DNA of 64,000 bases from NCBI GenBank assembly GCA_041494245.1, contig JBGQAK010000001.1, positions 1 to 64,000 on the forward strand. The letters are read 5' to 3'. Shown here piece by piece: positions 35,320 to 43,437 of this stretch (within the stretch, counting starts at the first letter, position 1; each line of letters starts with the position of its first letter). The translations under genes and the position numbers were made by a program. The notes below the pieces were generated by a model that was not told the DNA's origin, did not search any database, and worked only from the letters and a program-made list of their open reading frames with translations. This DNA comes from RBG-13-68-16 sp041494245. Lineage in GTDB: Bacteria; Acidobacteriota; Thermoanaerobaculia; Thermoanaerobaculales; Thermoanaerobaculaceae.

Positions 35320-38300
35320 TTCTCGACCACCACGCGGTCGAACACCGCCTCACCGCCCGGGGGGGCTGCCAGGAGGATGCGCAGGCGATGCCATCCCTCG
35401 GCCGGGGAACCGGGCACGGTGACGGCACCCTTGCCGCCTGAGACCGGGATCCGCTGCGTGGGACCCCCGTCCCAGCTCATCACCAGCGCGGCCCCGGCCT
35501 GCGCAGACCCCTCCAGCCACCCTTCCAGGCGGAGAGGCATACCCCCGCGGAGGTGAAGCGGAACGACGACTCCCTCGCCGTCGGCGACCCGCCACCCGTT
35601 GGGGAACGCGGACCTGGAGAACGTTCCAGGCGGGGGTTCTGGCCTGCCGCCGATACGCTCGACTTGAGGGTCCTCCAACTCCACCACCCGGTCGAAGCGC
35701 TGCGTAAGCGTGAGGATCACGGCGGAGGCTCCGAGCAGCCAGAGTACCGTCGTCAGCCGGGCCACCTCGCGTGCGAGGGTCGGGCGCAGCCGGACAGCGA
35801 CCGCCAGGAGGACCACCAGCGCGGCGAGGGCGAGCGGTACGATGAAGGTTGAGGGCGAGATACGGAGAAACGAGGGGAACAGGTGGCGGGCGTCGGACGC
35901 AAAACGGCGCGCCAGCGCATCGGCGAACCACCACCCTCCGTCGCCGGGGTTGACCGAGAAATGGGGGCGGGTGATGAGGACCCACCACACCACTACGCTG
36001 GGCGGCACCAGCACCGTGGCGAGCGCGCGCCAGCGCGGCGCGGTCCGCAGGACCATTGCGCCCGCGAGGGCGAACGCCGGCAGTAGGGGCACGAGGTAGC
36101 GAAACGGCGGTGCGCCCCCCGCGTACCACTCGAACGAGTGCAGGAGCGCCAACACCGTGGCCACGCTGCCCACGATCATGGCGCGCTCGCCGGCGCCTCC
36201 CTTGCGCCAGAGCGCGAGCGATCCGCCCAGGGCGAGGAGCAGGAGCGGTGCGGCGAACGTCAGCCCACCGGCCGGATCGAAGAGCAGCCCGCCGACCACC
36301 GTGAGGGCACGCTGCGGGCTCTCGGGAACGAATGTGGAGAGCCGCCGGTACCCGAGGGGGTGTCCAAACGTGGCCCAACTGGCGGCGAGCCCGAGCGCCG
36401 CCACCGCCCCGAGCACGAGCAGGGCCTTGCGCACCTCGCGGGCCCGCAGGCGTGCGGGCCACCATGCCACAAGCGCGAGCGGGAACAGGAGCAAAGCCAG
36501 CCGGGTCTTCACCGCGGTCCCCACGGCGGCCAGCCCGGCCACCGCGCCACGCCGCGGTCTCTGCCGGGCGAGCAGCACCGCCGAGGCGACGGCGGCCAGG
36601 GCGCCGGGGATCTCCACCCAGATCTGCGTGCAGTACGTCGCGAGGGGGAGCGTCACGAGCAGCAGCACGGCGAGCAGCGCCGTGCGTGAACCCGGACACC
36701 CCAGATCCCTGGCGCGGCGGACCACCAGGGCGACCACGCCAGCGCCCGCAAGGCACAGCAGGAGGAGCGCGCCGGTCCTGCCGGCGAGGAGGTAGCCGGG
36801 CAGGAGCAGGATCCCGAGCACCGGCGGTTGGATGAAGGTGCCCAGGTAGATGCGGTTGTACGGGTGGTGCTCGAGGTCGTAGTTGTTGGAGATGTCCAGG
36901 TCGTGGTCGCGGGCGAGCGACTCCATCACGATCAGGTGGAACGGCTCGTCGCCGTAGAGCGGCGGGGTGAGATGGGGCGTGGCGATCGCCAGCGGGAGGA
37001 GCAGCGCGGCGGCGGCGAGGAACACCCGCCGCTGCCGCAGCCACAGCGCGGCCGCGGGCAGCCACGCCGCCAGGAGCGCCGCGAGCGCGAGGTCCACCGC
37101 GTAACGCTCGGCGAGCAGGCGCAGCGGCTCGACCCAGGCCCGGGCGAGCAGCGAGGCGAACGCCAGGACCGTCCACGGCACGGCCGCCAGGGGATGTCGC
37201 CAGCTCCAGCTGGCGAGCTGCACGGCCGCCACCGCGACGGCGGCGGCCACGATCCAGGTCGGAAGCGGCCAGTCCCTCGGCGACGTGGGCCGCTCCGTCC
37301 CGGCAGCCGGCGCGACCAGCACCACCTCCGGCGGGAGGGTGGGGGCGCGCACCAGGCGTGGGCGCGGGCCTGGGGGCACCAGGCCGTCGCTGCGGCCCGC
37401 CACGGCCCACACCGTTCCACGCCCGAGCCCGGTGGGCCTCCAGACCGCGCGCCTGGGAAGCGGGTGCTTAACCAGCCTTCGAACATCGCGCCTCTCGTGG
37501 GACCACTCCGCGCAGTCGGGACCGGCACGCAGGAGAAGCGGTGCGCCCGCGTCCACCACGGTCGCGACCGGAGTGCCCGCCGGGAGCGCCACGGCGTTGA
37601 CCAGCGTCAGGTCCAGCATGTAGGTGCCGCCGGATGAGGTCGGGAGAACCATTTCGGGGTGCGAGGCGGAGAGCTCCAACGCCGGCAGATCGGGCGGCGG
37701 GGGCTGTGGCGGGCCCAGCGCAAGGGTCGCCGTCAGCCAGAGAACGCCCGCGAGCGCCGCAGCCAGCCACGGCGTGATGGCGAGGGCGAGCAGCAGCGCC
37801 ACCACGGCGGGCCACCCGGCCCCCGGGAATGCATGTTGGTAGGGAATGCCGCCCCACGGCGAGACCGCCGCGCACGCGAGGGAGAGAGCGGCGGCACCCG
37901 GGAGCCAGCGGCGCGCGATGCGGGGCGCGCCGGAGCCCAAGGGCGGGATAGCGGCGCCGAGAGCCGCCACCGCGAGGATCAGCGCCGGAAGCAACGGCGG
38001 TGCGGTCTCGAGGGGCAGCGCCCCCGCGAGGAGCGCACAGGTGGCACCTGCCAGCGGACCCGCGGCGCGAGTGGCGCTCCAGGCGAGCGCCGCCGCCGCG
38101 ACGGCGAGGAGGAGCGTGTGCCAGGCGGGGACGCCGAGCAGCCCCAGGCCGCACGCCGCGCGGGCGGCGAGCGCCAGGGCGGCCAGCAGAACCGGCCTAG
38201 TGCGCTCGGAGGTGCGCGCCAGCGCCGCAGACGCCGCCCCCATCGCGGCCAGCAGGAGCAGGGGCGGCACCGCCATCCGCCGCATGATCGGGTCGTCCAC

Positions 38301-38519
38301 CATGGCCAGGGCGTAGGCGGCCGGCAGCAGGAGCGCCTCGGCGCCTCGCCGCCGCCACCCGGAGGGGGCCACCCAGCCGCTTGGGAGAAACCCCAGCGCG
38401 ACGCTGGCGGCCGCCCACGCCACCTCGGGCAGCGGCACCGCACCGATCCCGGCCAGGACGGCGGCCAGCGCGGCAAACGCCACCAACGGCAGGAGAGCCT
38501 GCACCCGCGCGCCGGTCAT
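35316..38519 (-). CDS. Very large polytopic membrane protein, GT-C glycosyltransferase-like
   Basis: The 1067-residue protein has many membrane spans. The acidic loop LYGDEPFHLIVMESLARDHDLDISNNYDLEHHPYNRIY, with an acidic pair after a span, resembles the catalytic loop of GT-C/PMT-type enzymes that use polyprenyl-phosphate sugars. Before it lies a long hydrophobic N-terminal half split by a soluble domain (about residues 325-440). A C-terminal beta-rich domain (GMPLRLEGWLEGSAQAGAALVMSWDG) resembles a carbohydrate-binding sandwich. It heads the operon; TATACT ends seven bases before the ATG at 38519, suggesting a leaderless mRNA. Specificity is unknown. Confidence 0.75.
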   Translation of the reverse strand: MTGARVQALLPLVAFAALAAVLAGIGAVPLPEVAWAAASVALGFLPSGWVAPSGWRRRGAEALLLPAAYALAMVDDPIMRRMAVPPLLLLAAMGAASAALARTSERTRPVLLAALALAARAACGLGLLGVPAWHTLLLAVAAAALAWSATRAAGPLAGATCALLAGALPLETAPPLLPALILAVAALGAAIPPLGSGAPRIARRWLPGAAALSLACAAVSPWGGIPYQHAFPGAGWPAVVALLLALAITPWLAAALAGVLWLTATLALGPPQPPPPDLPALELSASHPEMVLPTSSGGTYMLDLTLVNAVALPAGTPVATVVDAGAPLLLRAGPDCAEWSHERRDVRRLVKHPLPRRAVWRPTGLGRGTVWAVAGRSDGLVPPGPRPRLVRAPTLPPEVVLVAPAAGTERPTSPRDWPLPTWIVAAAVAVAAVQLASWSWRHPLAAVPWTVLAFASLLARAWVEPLRLLAERYAVDLALAALLAAWLPAAALWLRQRRVFLAAAALLLPLAIATPHLTPPLYGDEPFHLIVMESLARDHDLDISNNYDLEHHPYNRIYLGTFIQPPVLGILLLPGYLLAGRTGALLLLCLAGAGVVALVVRRARDLGCPGSRTALLAVLLLVTLPLATYCTQIWVEIPGALAAVASAVLLARQRPRRGAVAGLAAVGTAVKTRLALLLFPLALVAWWPARLRAREVRKALLVLGAVAALGLAASWATFGHPLGYRRLSTFVPESPQRALTVVGGLLFDPAGGLTFAAPLLLLALGGSLALWRKGGAGERAMIVGSVATVLALLHSFEWYAGGAPPFRYLVPLLPAFALAGAMVLRTAPRWRALATVLVPPSVVVWWVLITRPHFSVNPGDGGWWFADALARRFASDARHLFPSFLRISPSTFIVPLALAALVVLLAVAVRLRPTLAREVARLTTVLWLLGASAVILTLTQRFDRVVELEDPQVERIGGRPEPPPGTFSRSAFPNGWRVADGEGVVVPLHLRGGMPLRLEGWLEGSAQAGAALVMSWDGGPTQRIPVSGGKGAVTVPGSPAEGWHRLRILLAAPPGGEAVFDRVVVEK

Positions 38520-38526
38520 CGCCCGG

Positions 38527-38532
38527 AGTATA
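38527..38532 (-). promoter_or_regulatory. -10 element of the polysaccharide operon (leaderless)
   Basis: TATACT on the minus strand ends 7 bases before the ATG at 38519, with no Shine-Dalgarno sequence between. No -35 match was found at the expected position. Confidence 0.5.
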
Positions 38533-38565
38533 CGTTCTACGGCCGCTCTCCGCCGCCGTCTCCGG

Positions 38566-38594
38566 TTGACTCGCGCGCCTCGAAGGCCAACAAT
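38566..38594 (+). promoter_or_regulatory. serS promoter
   Basis: TTGACT (38566-38571), a 17-base spacer and AACAAT (38589-38594). The transcript would begin about 14 bases before the ATG and carries GGAGGT, so this one is a normally led mRNA. Confidence 0.55.
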
Positions 38595-38614
38595 CCGGCG
38601 TCTGGAGGTCCTCC

Positions 38615-39898
38615 ATGCTGGCCCGAGAGCTCGTGCGCACCGCACCCGACCGCATCCGCGCGGCGCTTGTCGCACGCGGCAGCGACGCTCCCTTGGAGCA
38701 GCTGCTCGCCGCCGACACGCGCTGGCGGGAGGCGCAGGCCGAGCTGGAGGCGTTGAAAGCCGAGCGCAACCGCGGCTCCAAGGAGGTGGGCGCGCTGTTC
38801 GCGGGCGGTCGCACGGAGGAGGCCGAGGCGCTTCGCACCCGCATGGCGGAGCTCGGTGCCCGCGTCGCCTCGGCCGAGCGCGAGGCGGCGGCGCTGGCCG
38901 GCGACGTTGCGGAGCTCGAGCTGGCGGTCCCCAACCTTCCCCACGCGAGCGTCCCGGTCGGGGCGGACGAGAAGGCCAACCGTGTGGAGCGGACGTGGGG
39001 CGATCCGCCCTCCTTCGGATTCGAGCCGCAGGCCCACTGGGACCTCGGCCCCGCCCTCGGGATCCTCGACTTCGAGCGTGCCGCCAAGATCACAGGCGCG
39101 CGCTTCGCGGTGCTCTGGGGCGAGGGCGCTGCTCTCGAGCGGGCTCTGGTCACCTTCATGCTCGACCTCCAGCGCGCAAACGGCTACCGGGAGGTGTATG
39201 TCCCGTTCCTCGTCAACCGGGAGGCGCTGGTGGGGACCGGGCAGCTCCCCAAGTTCGAGGCGGACCTCTTCCACGTGGCGGGGACCGAGCTCTTCCTGGT
39301 CCCCACCGCGGAGGTGCCGGTCACCAACCTCCACCGCGGGGAGATCCTGGAGGAAGCGTCGCTGCCCCGCCGCTACTGCGCCTACACCCCGTGCTTCCGC
39401 GCGGAGGCCGGCTCGTACGGGCGCGACGTGCGCGGCCTGATCCGGCAGCACCAGTTCGACAAGGTGGAACTCGTCCACCTCGCAACCCCGGAGACGAGCT
39501 ACGCCGAGCTGGACGTGCTGACGCGCTCCGCCGAGTCGGTGCTGCAGCGGCTCGGGCTCGCGTACCGCGTGGTCACGCTCTCCACCGGCGACATGGGTTT
39601 TGCCGCCGCCAAGACCCATGACCTCGAGGTGTGGCTGCCCGGCCAGCAATGCTACAGGGAGATCTCGTCGTGCTCCAACTGCGAGGAGTTCCAGGCCCGC
39701 CGTGCCGACCTCAAGTACCGGCCCGCGGGGGGCGGAAAGGCCCGCCTCCTCCACACCCTCAACGGCTCCGGGCTCGCGGTCGGCCGCACGCTGATCGCCG
39801 TCCTGGAGAACTACCAGGACGCCGACGGGACCGTCACGGTGCCCGAGGCCCTTCGGCCGTACCTGGGCGGGCTCGAGCGGCTCGCCCCGGAGCGGTGA
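38615..39898 (+). CDS. serS: Serine--tRNA ligase
   Basis: Class II synthetase for serine. The 427-residue protein has the N-terminal antiparallel coiled coil (about residues 30-100, ELEALKAERNRGSKEVGALFAGG), motif 2 CFRAEAGSYGRDVRGLIRQHQFDKVELV and motif 3 NGSGLAVGRTLIAVLENYQ. It starts after GGAGGT. It stands divergent from the polysaccharide operon, with a small exported protein gene just downstream. Confidence 0.96.
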   Translation: MLARELVRTAPDRIRAALVARGSDAPLEQLLAADTRWREAQAELEALKAERNRGSKEVGALFAGGRTEEAEALRTRMAELGARVASAEREAAALAGDVAELELAVPNLPHASVPVGADEKANRVERTWGDPPSFGFEPQAHWDLGPALGILDFERAAKITGARFAVLWGEGAALERALVTFMLDLQRANGYREVYVPFLVNREALVGTGQLPKFEADLFHVAGTELFLVPTAEVPVTNLHRGEILEEASLPRRYCAYTPCFRAEAGSYGRDVRGLIRQHQFDKVELVHLATPETSYAELDVLTRSAESVLQRLGLAYRVVTLSTGDMGFAAAKTHDLEVWLPGQQCYREISSCSNCEEFQARRADLKYRPAGGGKARLLHTLNGSGLAVGRTLIAVLENYQDADGTVTVPEALRPYLGGLERLAPER

Positions 39899-39908
39899 GG
39901 GGGTGCGC

Positions 39909-40406
39909 ATGGTTGCGTCCGTCCTGCTGGCCGCCGTAACGCTGCCGCTCGGCGTGTGGCCGGTAACGACAGGGCCGTCGGCTGCCACCGTGCAAGGGGT
40001 CGAGTTCTACCTCGTGGACCCGGAGGACGATTACTCGATCCTCGCCGTCCAGCCGCTCGCCGTCCCGCTGCGGAAGGGCGAGTCGGGGGAGCTCAAGCGC
40101 CTGGCCGCGCTCGCCGACAAGCTCGGCGCCGACGCCGTGCTGCTGCTGGGCGAGATGCCGGAAAAGGCCATCCCGGACGACCCCGACACCCCCCTGCCCA
40201 CGACCGGGCGCTACGTGGTGGCGGTGTTCTTGAGCTTCGACGAGGAGCAGGGGTCGGAGGGCAAGCCCGGCGTGCCCAGCGCCCGGCGCGGGCGCGGCCG
40301 GCATGCGACGCCCCAGCGGACGTCACGCGCCTCCGTGCCATCGGATCCAACGCTTCTGCCCCACGCGTCGTCTGATCCGTCCACCGCTGCCCAGAGGATC
40401 CCTTAA
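39909..40406 (+). CDS. Hypothetical exported protein
   Basis: The 165-residue protein starts with a likely signal peptide (VASVLLAAVTLPLGVWP) and has a middle region with AVQPLAVPLRKGESGELKRLAALADKLGADAVLLLGEMPE. The last 50 residues are basic and Ser/Pro-rich and look unstructured. No family is recognised. The ATG at 39909 is preferred over GTG 39903, with GAGGGGG upstream. It follows serS by ten bases and may share its transcript. Confidence 0.55.
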   Translation: MVASVLLAAVTLPLGVWPVTTGPSAATVQGVEFYLVDPEDDYSILAVQPLAVPLRKGESGELKRLAALADKLGADAVLLLGEMPEKAIPDDPDTPLPTTGRYVVAVFLSFDEEQGSEGKPGVPSARRGRGRHATPQRTSRASVPSDPTLLPHASSDPSTAAQRIP

Positions 40407-40429
40407 CCCCGGTCACGGTCGTCCTCGAG

Positions 40430-40458
40430 TTGTCGGTACGCAGGGGGCCGGGTACCAT
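40430..40458 (+). promoter_or_regulatory. Candidate promoter of the OmpA-family gene
   Basis: TTGTCG (40430-40435), a 17-base spacer and TACCAT (40453-40458). The leader of about 65 bases ends with GGGAGGA before the ATG at 40532. Confidence 0.5.
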
Positions 40459-40531
40459 CGGGAACAGGCACACCAGGTATCACGTGCATGAACGGGCCGT
40501 ACCCAGGTCCGTCGGGCGAGGGAGGACGATC

Positions 40532-41377
40532 ATGAGAACCAGGACGTTCCTTACGGTGGTCTTCGCAACGCTGCTGGGGGGGGTCGGAATCGTGCGTGCG
40601 CAGGAGGAACCGAAGGACTGCCCGTACTTCTCGGCCATGCCCAACTACTACATCAACACCTCCGACGACAAGGAGTTCGATGCGCACTCCTTCTTCAACG
40701 GCAAGGGGTTCGTCACCGTTGAGGGGAAGCTCTGGTCGAAGTACTACTCGCTCAAGGAGGGCGCCACCCAGGCGAGCGAACTGCAGATCACCCGCAACTA
40801 CGCCAACGCGCTGCGGGCGATCGGCGGAACGGTCTACGTCGCGGGGCCGTGCGTGGACGAGAAGTGCGGCGACTACTACGACTGGAAGGTCGTGTCCGGG
40901 AAAGCCAGCAAGGACGGCAAGGAGATCTGGCTCGAGATCGTGGTTCACAACTCAGGTGGGGACTACCAGATGATCGTGGTCGAGAGGGAGGCGATGAAGC
41001 AGGAGGTCAGCGCGAGCGGGCTTCTCGCGGCGCTCAACGCCGAGGGGCACGTAGCTCTGTACATCAACTTCGACACCAACAAGGCCGACATCAAGCCCGA
41101 CTCGAAGCCCGTCATCGACCAGGTGGTCGCGATGCTCAAGGAGAACCCCGGTCTCTCGCTCTCGGTCGAGGGGCACACCGACTCGAGCGGTAGCGCCGAG
41201 AAGAACAAGGCGCTCTCCGGGCAGCGGGCCAAGGCCGTGGTGGCGGCCTTGGTGGGGGACGGCATCGATGGCAAGAGGCTGTCGGCGGTCGGGTTCGGCC
41301 AAGAGAAACCAATCGCCGACAACTCCAGTGAGGACGGTCGGGCGAAGAACCGGCGCGTGGAACTCGTAAAGCGCTAG
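40532..41377 (+). CDS. OmpA-family outer membrane/peptidoglycan-associated protein
   Basis: The 281-residue protein has a signal peptide (TRTFLTVVFATLLGGVGIVRA), a novel-looking central region (CPYFSAMPNYYINTSDDKEF, VAGPCVDEKCGDYYDWKV) and a C-terminal OmpA domain (ALYINFDTNKADIKPDSKPV, LSVEGHTDSSGS, NKALSGQRAKAVVAAL) that binds peptidoglycan. It has a single domain rather than a beta-barrel in its N-terminal half, so it resembles Pal-type or DUF4892-like OmpA proteins. It has good Shine-Dalgarno and promoter sequences, and converges on the POT gene with a shared CTAG. Confidence 0.88.
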   Translation: MRTRTFLTVVFATLLGGVGIVRAQEEPKDCPYFSAMPNYYINTSDDKEFDAHSFFNGKGFVTVEGKLWSKYYSLKEGATQASELQITRNYANALRAIGGTVYVAGPCVDEKCGDYYDWKVVSGKASKDGKEIWLEIVVHNSGGDYQMIVVEREAMKQEVSASGLLAALNAEGHVALYINFDTNKADIKPDSKPVIDQVVAMLKENPGLSLSVEGHTDSSGSAEKNKALSGQRAKAVVAALVGDGIDGKRLSAVGFGQEKPIADNSSEDGRAKNRRVELVKR

Positions 41378-42867
41378 CCTCTCTGCGCCTTCCTGGTGAG
41401 GTTGATCGCGAGGCCGCTCCCGCCGAGCAGAACGAAGATGAGGGCGCTGACGGCGTCCTTGTACCTGATCACGGAGGCCGACAGGACCGCGACCAGGAAC
41501 GCCACACCGACCAGTGCGATGAGCGCGTAGACGGCGTTCATGACCATCGCCGCCTTGCGCCGGGTCTCGACGGTGTCCTCGCGGAAGGCGCGGGTGTAGA
41601 GAACCAGGCCGATGGTGGCCACCACGTCCAGGACCGCGAAGAGAAGCCAAAAGAGCCTGGCCTGCGACCCCGCCTGCGGGGTTCCGATCACGGGCTTGAG
41701 CATGCGCTCGTAGAGGAAGCCGCCCAGGTTGGAGCCCAGCAGCGAACCGAAGACGCCGTACAGGAACGCGTACCCCATGTAGACGGCCTTGCGGTCCGTG
41801 GGGGCCACGAGGCCCACGAAGCTGTAGTACTTCGGGTGCGCGGTCATCTCGCCGATCGAGAACACGGCAATGCCGGCCACGAATACCCACGGGTTGCGGG
41901 AGGTCGCAAGCAATGTGAACCCCACCGCGCCGAGGGCCATCCCCGTCACCATCACCGGCAGCGCGCTGCGCTCCTTGACCGCGCGGGAGACCCACATCTG
42001 CAGGAGGATGATCATGCCGGCGTTGATCACCGTGACGTGCTCGGCGTCGAAGGTGAACGTCCAGTTCAGGCCGAGGGAGGCGAGCAGGGAGGTGATCGCG
42101 GTGCTCACCGGCACGCGGTCCACGAAGTCCCGCAGGTACCAGAGCACCGAGCCGAAGTTCTGGAAGTAGAGGATCCAGAACCCGGAGTACACCACGATCA
42201 TCAGCATAAAGCGCGCGTCGCCCAGCACCTCGGCGGCGCCCAGCAGCACCTCCTTGAGCTTCTTCGTGCTCTCCGGGCGGGGAGGCTCCCGGTAAGCGAA
42301 CGCCGCCGGCAGCAGCATCAGGCCGGTGTAGGCGGCGGAGGCGGTGAACACGTACTGCCAGGAGAACCCCTTGAGCACGCTCACCACGAGAGGGGCCAGG
42401 AACGCCCCGAGGTTGATCATCCAGTAGTAAATGCCGAACCCCACGGAGGAGGTGCGGTGGTCGGTGGTGCGCGCAATCGTCCCCGAGATGATCGGCTTGA
42501 AAAGCCCAGCCCCGGTCGCCATCACGAGCAGCGAGAGGAAGACGAGCGCATAGGCGGACATGTGCCCGGCCGCGAAGTAGCCGGTGGCGAGCAGCGAGAA
42601 CGCGACCAGCAGCATGCGGCGGTAGCCGTAGCGGTCGGCGAGCGCCCCGCCCAGGATCGGGAGCACGTAGGTCGCCGCGTAGACGATCCCCTGCAGGAAC
42701 CCGACCGCCTGCTCCCCGAACCCGAGGCCGCCTGAGGCCACACTGCCGGTGAGGTAGACGGCCAGGACCGAGTTGAGACCGTAGTAGGCGGCGCGCTCGA
42801 ACAGCTCCATGACGTTCGCGACCCAGAACGTGCGCGGAAAGTCCCGCAGCAGGCTGACCCCGCCCAT
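41374..42867 (-). CDS. POT/PTR2-family proton-dependent peptide transporter
   Basis: MFS-type importer of di- or tripeptides. The 497-residue protein shows the PTR2 signature near the N-terminus: ANVMELFERAAYYGLNSVLAVYL, then QGIVYAATYVLPILGGALADRYGYRRMLL. About twelve to fourteen membrane spans follow, with KPIISGTIA in the middle. The ATG at 42867 shares one base with the DinB-like gene stop. The three genes here, POT, DinB-like and OPT, place two different peptide importers next to each other. Confidence 0.9.
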   Translation of the reverse strand: MGGVSLLRDFPRTFWVANVMELFERAAYYGLNSVLAVYLTGSVASGGLGFGEQAVGFLQGIVYAATYVLPILGGALADRYGYRRMLLVAFSLLATGYFAAGHMSAYALVFLSLLVMATGAGLFKPIISGTIARTTDHRTSSVGFGIYYWMINLGAFLAPLVVSVLKGFSWQYVFTASAAYTGLMLLPAAFAYREPPRPESTKKLKEVLLGAAEVLGDARFMLMIVVYSGFWILYFQNFGSVLWYLRDFVDRVPVSTAITSLLASLGLNWTFTFDAEHVTVINAGMIILLQMWVSRAVKERSALPVMVTGMALGAVGFTLLATSRNPWVFVAGIAVFSIGEMTAHPKYYSFVGLVAPTDRKAVYMGYAFLYGVFGSLLGSNLGGFLYERMLKPVIGTPQAGSQARLFWLLFAVLDVVATIGLVLYTRAFREDTVETRRKAAMVMNAVYALIALVGVAFLVAVLSASVIRYKDAVSALIFVLLGGSGLAINLTRKAQRG

Positions 42868-43370
42868 CACACCTCCCGTTCGGAGCGGCCCACACCACGA
42901 GTGAGCCCGAGCCGTTCCCGCATCTGTGCGACGTGGTCGGTGTCGTGGGCGAGCATCAGCGCCACCAGGTCCGCCACACTCATCTCGCCGCGCACGGGGT
43001 GCACGCCGACCCGCGCGAGATCCTCTGCCGAGCAGCTCGAGAGCAGATCCAGTGTCTCGGCCCGGCGGGTCCTGAAGCGTTCGAGCGCCAGGTGCGGCGG
43101 CCACTCGAGGTAGCGGGCGCGCTCGGCCAGCGCCGCCCCCTCGAACGGTTGCAGGAACGGGCGCTCACCGGTGATCATGAGACGCAGTCGCGCGCCGTGG
43201 AACAGCTCGCTGTCGGCCAGGTGCGCGAGGACCTCGACCGGAGCCCACGTCCCCGGGCGCGGGCGCGCCACCCAGCGCCCGGGGGGCGCGTCGCGCAGCA
43301 GCTCCTCCACGCGGTGAAGCGTCTCCGCCAGCGCCTTGATCTGCAGCACGCACTCGAGCAGGTCGGCCAT
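42867..43370 (-). CDS. DinB-like superfamily protein
   Basis: The 167-residue protein has the four-helix-bundle DinB/DUF664 pattern with three spaced histidines: APVEVLAHLADSELFHGARLR and LALMLAHDTDHVAQMRERLG. These are metal-binding sites in many family members, which include mycothiol- or bacillithiol-dependent enzymes; the substrate is not known here. It starts with GGAG five bases before the ATG and TAGAAT further up (43386-43391). It is translationally coupled to the POT gene. Confidence 0.8.
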   Translation of the reverse strand: MADLLECVLQIKALAETLHRVEELLRDAPPGRWVARPRPGTWAPVEVLAHLADSELFHGARLRLMITGERPFLQPFEGAALAERARYLEWPPHLALERFRTRRAETLDLLSSCSAEDLARVGVHPVRGEMSVADLVALMLAHDTDHVAQMRERLGLTRGVGRSEREV

Positions 43371-43385
43371 GATGCTCCGGTCGCG

Positions 43386-43391
43386 ATTCTA
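43386..43391 (-). promoter_or_regulatory. -10 element of the DinB-POT operon
   Basis: TAGAAT on the minus strand ends 15 bases before the ATG at 43370. With GGAG in the short leader this is a near-normal start. Confidence 0.4.
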
Positions 43392-43423
43392 CTTCGGACG
43401 GCGTCGGACCCACGGCTGGGCTG

Positions 43424-43429
43424 TAGAAT
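43424..43429 (+). promoter_or_regulatory. -10 element of the OPT gene (leaderless)
   Basis: TAGAAT ends 8 bases before the ATG at 43438 with no ribosome-binding site between. Confidence 0.5.
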
Positions 43430-43437
43430 CCCGGCCC

